DNA from: Arbacia lixula | Lineage: Eukaryota; Echinodermata; Echinoidea; Arbacioida; Arbaciidae | Length of the DNA stretch: 64,000 nt | Assembly (NCBI GenBank): GCA_963669155.1 | Contig: OZ022591.1 | Span: 17,571,153 to 17,635,152 of the forward strand | Reading direction: 5' to 3' | Part shown: positions 14,701-26,130 of the stretch, piece by piece | Layout: every line of letters begins with the position of its first letter | Position numbering within the stretch: position 1 is the stretch's first letter | Notes under the pieces: generated by a model | Seen by the model: only the letters and a program-made list of their open reading frames with translations | Told to the model about the DNA's origin: nothing | Database searches by the model: none | Program-made: the position numbers and the translations under genes

Positions 14701-17700
14701 ATCCATTGTTGAAATCTAAAAAATAGTTCAGTTCGCGAAACGTAATTTGCTGTTCGGTACGTACACGAAAGTTGCACGTGACCGATTGTCAAATTAAATC
14801 GTGGACATTCAGTTACGTCATGCACTGTGGCCTATTTTACGGGACGTAAATTGGGCAGATTTCGAGAGGGAATTTGAGTAGTTTTTGTTTGGATATTTCC
14901 GCGCTCCTGGTTTGATTTAAAGTTTGGAATTAGCGTTATAATGATCATCAAGTCATAAACTTTACAATGATATCAAATTCAACCGTATTTAAAATCAATG
15001 AATATCAACTTTAATACAAATACAAGGTTTTTTAAGATGCGAAGTGATTTATATCTAATCGAATTCATGAGTACTGACACAACACGAGTACAGATAAACT
15101 AGTCACATAGAACAGTATTCCTTCTGCTTCCGGATGAGTTAAAGCGAGTTATCATTTTGTGACAATAGTCGCTCAGAGTGGCGAGTGCCCCATTGGTCTG
15201 CTGCCAGAAGGCGTGTCGGGGGTGTGTCTGGAGGCGTGTCAACGGGACAGTGACTGCTACACCAATCAGAGGTGCTGCTCAAATGGTTGTGGCCACACGT
15301 GCGTCACCATGACCTACGAACCAGCAGGAACGGGTAATTAAAGTTGAATCTATCATGTTCGTTGTGTATTCAAGTTGTATTCACGTCGTACAAACAATAC
15401 GTTGCTAGTGGTAAACCAAGAGCGTGCCCGAGGTTTGTTCGACTAGAAACAACGAATACATTTAAAGTGCTTTCCACCTGTTGAAACGCAATCACGAAAT
15501 ACATGTGAATGTAAAAACACGTTACTAGGCAGTTAGGGGAAAAGTTGCGAATACTTTGTCATGTTTATGGATTTTTGCCAACAACACGACCTACTTTTTG
15601 ATACGCCTATAAACAAAGAGCAATCATGCAGATTGTGTAAATTGCTCCAGAACGTTGCTGATTTTTTTCTCTTGTTTGGTCTTTTTACATAAACGCAGGG
15701 ACCTGCCCTGACATGATGTGTCAGATGTTTTGCGAGTACGGCTTTGCTCAAGATGAAAATGGCTGCAACATGTGTGTCTGTAATGATCAACTGGGTAAGT
15801 ATCGAGTCGTCTTAAGAAATTGGGGATCTGTATGGGTCCGTCCTTCTTCAAACGTTACTTAAAGGGATAGTTCACCCTGAAAATAAGTTGGTTCAGAAAC
15901 ATGAAAGAAACATATGATAATGAATTTTGACGAAAATCCGTCAAAGGATAAAAAAGTTATGATCTTTTGAGATTTCAGTTACGTGACGTCGCGTGCAAGT
16001 TGCTCTCCCATATGTTGTGTACAGAATTACTTGCTCTTTTTCTGTTTTTTACAACGGAAATAGTTCTTTTAATGAAGGTATGTGTGTAAAAAAAACTTTT
16101 TTTTTCTAATTAAGTATCAAATGCAAAAGAAAAAGGATGCATATATGTTTGAGAAAATTAACATCTTCGAAAAGAAATATACACAATCTATGGGAGAGCG
16201 CCTGACGTCACAAAATTATAACATCAAAATCAAATAATCTTTGACCGTTTTTCGTGAACTTTTCACTAATATGTTTACTTAATTTTTCTCCTTTTTATTA
16301 AAACCAACTTTTCTTCAGGGTGAACTATTTCTTTCATTTTTGGCATGCATGTGTTTGGATAGGATTGCTGACGGATTGCTGACTATTTCAATTATGCCCC
16401 CTTTTGAAATCTCAATAATAACCGACATGTTATGTATTTTGTTTTTAAACAGTCGTGCATCCGGGAACCTGCCCAGTCGGTGCATTGCTAGAAGGCGTGT
16501 TGGGGATATGCGCAGATCTCTGCGCAAATGACCGTTCTTGCTCTGCCAACCAGAAATGTTGCTCGAATGGCTGCGGGCATGAGTGCATCGACGTAGCGCG
16601 TGAGTACACTCAATACACAGGATATCACATGTCATCCTTATGATAACCCAAGCACTAGGCTGTAAGGTGCATGGACACAACCCAGTCTGTCAACAACTCT
16701 GTCTGGTAACACAGACTACGCCCTATTGACGTCATAGCTCCTCTGGCTTCTGAGGATAGGATTGCAGCATAGTCTGTGTTACCAGACATAGGTGATAACA
16801 GACTAGGTTGTGTCCATGCACCTCACAGCCTATCACCTAGGCTACACTTTAACCCGAACGTATATAGTTTACCATGAAGTTAACTTTAAAAAAAAAGCAA
16901 AAACATGAAATAAACATATTATTTAAGGTTTGACGCATATCGGTCAAAAGAAAAGAAAGTAATTCAATTTTACAGTTTTGGTTTTGTGACGAGGTGCTCT
17001 TCCATATGTTGTGTACAATGTTTTTCTCAAAAGGAATTTTAGCATTGTACCTGGGCGTTTGATATATCATAAAACTCGTGTTTTTACACACCTATAGCTA
17101 TGAAACGACTGTATTCCTTCATCAAAGAACATAACAAAGTCAATTTATGGGAAAAAGTAGTACACAACATGTGGAAGAGCACCTAGCACGTGACGTCAGA
17201 AAATCAAAATTTTAAAAGATCATACAATTTTTTGTCCTGTGACGGATTTTCATCAAACCACAAATGATACGTTTCTCTCATGTGTTTCCTTTTATCGAAA
17301 CAAAAATAATTTAAGGGTGAGTTATCCCTTTAAATGACTTTCACGCTTACATCCATAACCGTAGCGGATTGCTCAGACCGGGTAACCTGTATGATGTTCT
17401 GCGAGCATGGCTACGTGAAGGACGGTGATGGCTGCGACACCTGTCAGTGCGTGGAGCCAGGTAGGCGTCTAATACTCCACAAAACGGCTGGATAGGAGAC
17501 TGGTTTGGCGAGAGCCTTTTCAGGATTGACGATGACATTGTTATCTTAATTTTGTTGACATTTTTGAAAAGTCATTAGAAATAACTGACAATTCATATCA
17601 AGCTGAAATTGACACAAAAAGCCATAGCATGTCATTTCATTCGAAACAGGTTTCGTGATATTTCATCAATTGTCATCTTTGGAATATTTAATGAGATTTT

Positions 17701-20700
17701 CACTTTTGGACAGATTTGGACGTGTGTATCAGATAATTAATTCAGAACACAAGAATGACCATTGTGTATCACACCTGTCAATCCACTATCACCTGCCATC
17801 ACAATGTCAATAATAATGTATGATGCCTTAGGCAGAAAAGAAGTTAAGGATTGATATGCGTCATGAACGCTGGCTATTTTCGCTGGTCGTTTTCAGACTA
17901 AATTATGTGAAACACACAATTTTTACATTGAAATGTGTCCTAAATTGAAAATCTCATGAAATGTTCACAGGATTATTCTTAGAAAAGTATTTCATGGGAT
18001 ATCACAAAACCTGCTTCGAAAAAATTTACATCCCTGACTTTATGATGTGTCAATGTTAGCTTGATTCGAGTCGGGACTTATTTCTAATTATCTGTCAAGT
18101 GTCAAAAGTTTGTTTTAATACCTAGTAGTGCGAATAAAAACGGTAACATTGTGATAAAATAGACCATTTCGTTATGTATGCAAATGTAATTCACGTGGTT
18201 CAAACAATACGTTAAATGTGATATTCATAGAAAATCCAAAAATATGAAGATATTCGTCTACACAAGGCTTATAAGCCATACAATGAGCTCGGATGACATT
18301 CAAACAATATATCACTTTCCAAAAAGCGAAATTAGGGTGAAAACAGTCACCGTATTCTCGGGGACAAATTTGCCCTACTGTCATCCGAAACGGCCTTTAT
18401 AATAGGTCTGACGTAAGAAAAGGGAGGCGTGATTGTGCATGAAACATGCCAATCCGCAGCTTCTTTTCCGCCAGAAGCATCATGCATTGTTAATGAAACT
18501 GTGATGACATTTGCGAGTGGATTAACAGGTGTGATACACAATGGTCATTGTGAAGCGTATCCCGGCTGTGACGTACACACTAGGCCGCTTTCCCTGAGGC
18601 GATTTCGTAGGTCAGGAAGATTTTACTTTCATTTAACAAAAAACTGAACACTTTCATGACATGTTAGCTGCATAAATTGCTTTAATAACTCATTCAATTA
18701 TAAAATAAACTATATTTATTTGATTTTATTTCCTATGAATATCACCTTTAACAATGGTAGCCCCAAAGCTTGTCCGAGGTTTGTCCGAATGACAACAACT
18801 AATCGATTCACAGCGCGTGCCATCCGTTGAAAATTAATCACAGAATACAGGTGAATATAATCACTAGTCACTTAGGGGGGAAGAACTGGGAATACATTAC
18901 AAAAACGGCCCATTGATGAATGTTTACATTCGTCCGTAGGCAAAGGAAGCATATAGACGTACATTTAATGAACATCTTTTATTTTGCTTATAACGTCTAC
19001 TTAACGGACACTACTCTGGGTTCAGTTTTATAAAGATATTATGTAATTCATCGCAGCTTACCATACGATTAATATCAATTGTGTTATTCTTCACATCAGA
19101 GGTAGGGAATCGGACTTACACATCCATCACAAATCTTTATATAAGAAATTATATATAAGAAATTACATATAAGAAATTATATATAACAAATTATATATAA
19201 GAAATTACATATGATAAATTACATATAACAAATTATATATTAGAAATTACATAAGAAATTATATGTAACAAATTATATATAAGAAATTACAAATAAGAAA
19301 TTATATATAACAAATTATATACAAGAAATTATATATAAGAAATTATATAAATGAAATTATGCATTTATATTTGTATCACTAGGTTCTTGCCCGGAAGTGA
19401 TGTGCCTCATATTTTGCGAGCATGGAACAGTGCGAGACGAGAACGGCTGCAATACGTGTTTATGTAACCCTGCACCAGGTAAAGAACGCATGTATCTGTT
19501 TACCGTGAACCCTTTTTTTATCATTCTCTACCCCAAGTATTTTCACTCTTTCTCTCTCCTTTTCTTATTCCCATCTCGTATTGTCGTACGAATAAGTGTA
19601 TGTGTGTGTATGTGTGTATGTGTGTGTGTGTGTGTATGTGTGGGTGTCTGTGTGTATCTGTGTGTGTGTGATTGTGTGTCTGTGTGTGTGAGTTTATGCA
19701 TGTTGTGTGTGATTATGTATATTACCTTCATAGCACTGTTTTCCCATAAATGTATCTGATTATTGTTGTTTATCATTATACATGACATTTTATATGCAAA
19801 GGGACACTACCGTAAGCAGATTTTCTTCTTAGGGGTTAACAACATTATTTAATGTATGTAAAGCTGTTGTATTTTTATGTTGTTTTCATTATGGTTAAAT
19901 GAATATATGAAATGAACAAAATCCGTTGTGTGCGACATACCTTGCTGGTCTTCGGACTTTGTTTACATTATATCTGTCAAAACGCAACCGTGGCGGATAA
20001 AAGTTTAACTCAATCATCCCCATTCACCACAAGCAGATGGTAAATTTGATATATAGTATTAACCATTTCAAAAGATGCATCAACATAAAAGAGCACATAT
20101 TTTTGTTCAATGTGACCCTATTACTGTCGCTTAAATGTACATGTATCACATAATTATGTAATGGTATTAAAATGCTAATTCAAATACACTCCACTCTCCT
20201 CCCGTTAACCATATTAAACGTGGTTAAACTGTTAAAGGTACTTATCGTTTCTCCGACTCTGTTACGTAACTTGAATATCCTCTCTTTTCTCTTAAGTCAC
20301 GTGCCCACCAATCATGTGTAACATGTTCTGCGAGCATGGATTCAGCACCGACAAACAGGGATGTGATATTTGCCAATGCAACCCCGCACGTAAGTATTTT
20401 TTCATGTATCATTTGTAATGTTATTATAACTTTCATTATGATTTATCGTTATTGCTATTATTTTCATTATAATTATTGTTATTAGTATTATCAATATGAT
20501 CATCATCATGTTTTTGTATTATTATAAGTCTTGTCATTATTATCGTTATCATTGATATAATTTGTTTATTTTATTATCATTTTCATTTTGATTTCGGGCC
20601 CGCCCTTAACGGTGGCCCGAGGGTCATTGGTCACCTAAAACGGCCGTCGGGTCAGTTGAAACTCTTATATCGGTGTAAACCAATTGAAACCATGAGGCAC

Positions 20701-21520
20701 GGAAATATGAATAAACGATGTTTCGTTAGGTTGCAACCATTCATAAAGACTATACGAGCACTCGCATAATTTACATGTCATGCTATTTAAGTCAGGTTTG
20801 ACTAGAAGTAGTTAAGTACTCATTGCTCTAATACGGTAAACCAAATATACATCATACATTAATTCTTTCAGTGTGCTTCCTGTCTTCACTCTGCAGTTAA
20901 ACCTTCCTACGAATTTCCCTGTTTATACAGACCATTCGCGGTTTGCCTGTGATAATGTGTCTGTCTATAAAGACTTCCTGTCCAAAAAAAAATCGGTTTG
21001 AATAAAAAAAAATGATAATTGTACAAATCTTTCCGTGTAACTTTTGCATTTTTGCACCGTTACTACACATATCCCTAAAGGACGGCATTCGGTCTAGCAG
21101 AGAAAGGGTTATGCCTGTCTTAACCCTTTGTGGACCAGACCAACTGCTGCCTTATGGGATTTGTGTGTAATACTTGTAGAAAGTGGCACACATGACATAC
21201 ACAGTGATAATGGAAGAATTGATAATGTTTTATTTTTCTATAATTGCTCTTGCAGCCGTCTGCCAAGAGGTAATGTGCGACATGTACTGTCCTTCTGGTT
21301 TTCTGTTCAACGAACATGGTTGCCAAATCTGTACTTGTTACGAACCACCAGGTAGAAGTTTGGTCATTTTCTTCTCCTTCTTTTTTTGCTGTTTTCTTAT
21401 GTTTTCGTCTCCGTCGTTGTCCCCTTATCTCATTTCTGCTTCTGCCTTTGTTTCTCTTTCTTCTTCATCGTCTTTTTTTTATTACTGTTCGAATTTATTT
21501 CTCCTCCTCGTTCTTCGTCA

Positions 21521-21552
<32 letters not shown>

Positions 21553-24500
21553 TTCATCTTCTCCTTCTTCATCATCTTCTTTCTCTTCTTCATCATCATC
21601 TTCTTCTTCTTCTTCTTCTCTTTCTTCTCTTTTTTCTTATTTTCTTCATCTTCTCTTTCTTCTTTGTTTTCTTCTTATCCCCTTCTCCTTCCTCATCATG
21701 TTCCTTTTATTCCTTTCCCTATTTTTTTCTTCACCATGTTTACTTTCTTCTTTTTCTTCTCCTTCTCTGTCTCCTCGTTTTTTCTTCTTCTTCTCCCGTT
21801 CACCTTCCTCATCATCTTCCTTTTATTCCTCTCCCTATTTTACTTCTTCACCATGTTCAATTTCTTCTTCGTCTTCTCCTTCTTGAATTTGTTTTCATTC
21901 TTTTTCTTCTTCTCCGTCTGCTCATGTGTTTCCACATCCTGCCTCTTCTGCATTCTTATCTTTTCTCTTCTTCCTTTCATATCATGCTTATTCTTTGAGC
22001 ACATTTCTTCGCTCTGACCTTTCTCTGGTAAACTATTACTATGGTTGCACCCCTCATAACTATCTTACCTTCAGTGATTTTTTCTCAAAGATTAGGAAGC
22101 TCTAATCATAGCGACAAATCTAAGCCTCACAGCAATTTTACTTTTCAATCTTACACTTGTTTTACGGGTTTTTTTTCAAAGAACTATAACATTGGACGAA
22201 AAATCGTTAATTGACTTCACGATATATAATGAGAGACAGTGTTACTATGTTAGAATTGATTGAAATCTCAATTTGATCTTTTATTCTCTAATACAGCATC
22301 TAATGGTTATTAAACATGGGAATAAAATGAATCAGAGAACACATGAAAGCAATGTGATGAATGTAAAATTAGAGTGCCCTTTTCTTTCATCTTTTACCTC
22401 ACTGAATTGAGTTTATTTCCGTACAACACTTTATAAGCACAGTGATTGTGTTTTCAGTTTTTTTTTTTTTTTTTTTGATATTACTATCATGGTTATCATT
22501 CGTTATCGATAGTGGTGCATCCGGGCTCTTGCCCAATGAGTCTGGGCGGTATGGGCGTGTGTGTTCAGGACTGCGCTGACGACGGTGACTGTTCAACCAA
22601 TCAGAAGTGCTGTTCTAACGGCTGCGGTCACGTGTGCATGGAAGCCGAACTAGAGTCGCGTGAGTAAAGGATTTATACTTATTTTTTATTTTTATACTGC
22701 TAACGGCGATCGGCCACATGACATTAGTCACGTAGTTAAGAAATCTGGGCCAACATGTACTATATTCGTGTATTAAGCACGGCAGTGTGTGATTATTCTC
22801 ACTTTGTTATCCTAAACAAGTATTCAGAATATAATTTAAAAGTACAACCTTGCTTTTTATGTTAGCTTAATAATAAAAAATACAATTTTTTTTTTTTTTT
22901 AAATTAAAAGGATCTGTGTAAGCAAAGCCGGTATGCTACGTCAAGAACATAGACACACGATCTATTTAGCATCTCAACATATTTTTTTTTTTCAAAATGC
23001 TCATCACAACATGATAAATCCTAAGGCATCAAGCAATGCAAAAAAAATCATGAAACTTATAAAGCTTTGATTCCATCTTTTTTTTAATACACAGCTAAGA
23101 CCGGTGTATGTCCCGCCATGCGCGATGACGTCGTCGGCGTGTGCGCAGAACTGTGCAGAAGCGACAGTCAGTGCGCAGGGGAACAGAAGTGCTGTTCCAA
23201 TGGTTGTGGTTTATCCTGCATGGATCCGGGTGAGTAGTACTGTCGTTTTTAACCACTCGAATGCCCCTGTCATCACTTCCATGTACTAGTTATGCACACA
23301 CCATTTGAAATAGCTCCGAATTGGTTAAATGGTTGTATTGAGCACAAACCGGCCACTCTAACCTGAAGGCTCATGTGCACCTGCAAAATATATAGTCGTA
23401 CGGTGAAGCATTTTTTTCACATTTCTGCTGGTAACTGGTTCTAATTGTAATGATTATATTATCATTAAACTAAAATATACACACGGTTTACTGGTTTTCA
23501 ATCTATGATATGTGTGTCAGTGTTATCATGGAAATTACAAATCACATTCGCATTAATTACAACTATGATATAAACAAAAGTATATACTACGCATGTATTA
23601 AAGGGGAAAAGGTAATATCAATTAAGCGTATGAATAACTTTTTGAACATTTTTTAACAGTTTGTATTATGCTCTCAAGCTGTCCGTCCGTCCATCCGTCC
23701 CTGATCCGTTTTTTTACAATGGAAAGCAAATGAATTGTCCAATTTAAAGTAGAGGTAGGACAGAGAATAGATCACTTTACATCTAGAATTTACGAAAGTG
23801 GCCCAAAATTTTTATTGTTGGCAATGATAACTCAATAGTTCAATTTCAACAAAAAAGTGGTACAAAAATAGATCATTACATGGAAATAGACTGGTGAGAT
23901 GTAACGTAAAATTTATCAGAGTTTACAAGAAATTAAATTTTGCAACAACAAATTCTTATATTTGCAATAATTATTGATTATTTGATTCTCCAATGTCGAT
24001 TTGAACCAGATCGGCGGCTAACACTATGATATATATATATATTCATCGACCGTGTCACATTCGAATTTCCCTAGTTTAGACCATTTTTCTGTCTTATACA
24101 TGTACATGTATATAGACCCCATGCCGAAACCGGGCACATGCCCGAGTGCATCGAGCAAAGATAACGTCGGGATCTGCGTCAACGAATGCGAGGACGATCA
24201 CAGCTGCACGGCCGACTACAAGTGTTGTCATAATGGATGCGGTATGACTTGCGTCTCCCCAGAACCAGGTATGACGCTTACACCTAGCCTATCATTCAGG
24301 CTCTGTGACATTTTTATTTTTATGTTTATTTTTTGTTTTAGATTATGAACAGTTAAATGTCTGTCTTTAGTAGAATATTTTGCGCTCTAGTTTCTCAGCT
24401 CGAGCACGCCCAAAACAGATCCAAAATAGAGTGATATAAGGGGAATTGATTTAGCCTTGTCAGTATCCGAATTTCTTTTATGGCTGATTGAATATGTGGA

Positions 24501-25904
24501 ACAGACTGGAAGCCAGATTACTTTATAATTTTTAGGTAGGTAGAAGAACAGAACACAGAACATTGTGTCGCAAAGGGTTCAAACGGGAATTCATTGATTC
24601 CTTGTGCAGTGACCAAACCTGGAGAGTGCCCGGCCGTCTCATCCAAGACGTTAATTCATTCAACCATTCACTCAATCATTCATTCATTCAATCAATCATT
24701 CATTTATCTATTATTCATTGAATGGTCCCATGTGATCATGCAATCATCCATCCATTCAATTAATCTTACATTCATTCATTCATTATGTCAACCTATCATA
24801 TAATCATTCATTCATTTATTCATTCATCCATTCATTCATTCATTCACGCAATCATTTAGTCGTGTATTAAAACGGGCATTCCTTAATTCCTCGCGCAGTG
24901 ACCAAACCCGGAAAGTGCCCGGCCGTTTCGCCCAAGACGATGGGTCTGTGTGTGGAGGACTGCCGGGGAGATGAGGGATGTCCCAACAACTTTAAATGCT
25001 GCTCCAACGGCTGTGGCCACGTCTGCATCGACCCGACTCATGGTAACTTAAAAGGAGTAGTTCACCCTGGAGATAAGTTGGTTTCAGTCAAAGCAAAGAC
25101 ATACAAGAATGTTGATACAGGTTCGACGAAAATCCGTCAAAGAATAAGAATGTTATGATCTTTTGAAATTTCAATTTTGTGACGTCACATGCGAGGTGCT
25201 CTCCCGTATGTTGTATGCTGTATGTTTCCATAAAATGTTTTTTTTTCTCTCTCTTATTGACAATGGATATTTTTTTCATGGCGGAATGGGGGTAAAAACG
25301 TGTTTCTAACCATGTATCAAATGTATCAAAATTGACATTTTCAAACAAAATTGTACAAAATATAATGGGAGAGCACCGCGCACCCGACGTCACAATATTA
25401 TGATTCTGAAGGATCTTAACTTTCTTATCCTTAGATGGATTTTCATCAAACCTTCACTAATATGTGTCTGCTTTTATTGAAACCAATTTAATTTCTGGGT
25501 AAACTATTCCTTTGACGACATATTTTTCACAGCCATAATCTTGATGATAGTAGTCGACGATAAATTATTACTTAATGCGTTTTAAAGCATATGAAGCACT
25601 TTTTCAGGAGAACGCATACAATGAAATACACTCCTAGAAACAAATTACGATAAAAATGATAATGGTAATGGAAAATGAGAAAGTAGAAGAGGAATAAAAT
25701 AAGTTGATAGGATAGCATTTATTAAGTAGAAGCAGTAACACCCTAACACACTTGTTATCATGTGAAAACTAATTGCATTATCTCCTCATTCATCCTCATG
25801 CCCTGACCTTTTTTGAGAACGCTGAGAATCAAATACAATTCTTTGAAAAGTATTTAAAAAACATAACGATGTAATAGTGTTAGTATTAATGATGACGATG
25901 AAGA

Positions 25905-25967
<63 letters not shown>

Positions 25968-26094
25968 CAGTAGTAGCAGTAGGTAGTAGTCGTAGCAGTG
26001 GCAGTAGTAGAATTGGAAAGTACAAGCAATATGAACATGATAAATAGTAGAAATAGCGTAGAAAACGCACACCTGTCCCCAACCCCCCCCCCTC

Positions 26095-26130
<36 letters not shown>

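Noticed and set aside
19137-19360. CRISPR-like array
   Set aside because: Units are contiguous without unique spacers and the DNA is animal; this is a minisatellite.
21183-22017. Long Phe/Leu/Ser frames after exon 18, resembling membrane proteins
   Set aside because: All three + frames are open because the tract is almost pure pyrimidine, and the exon has a good donor at 21351.
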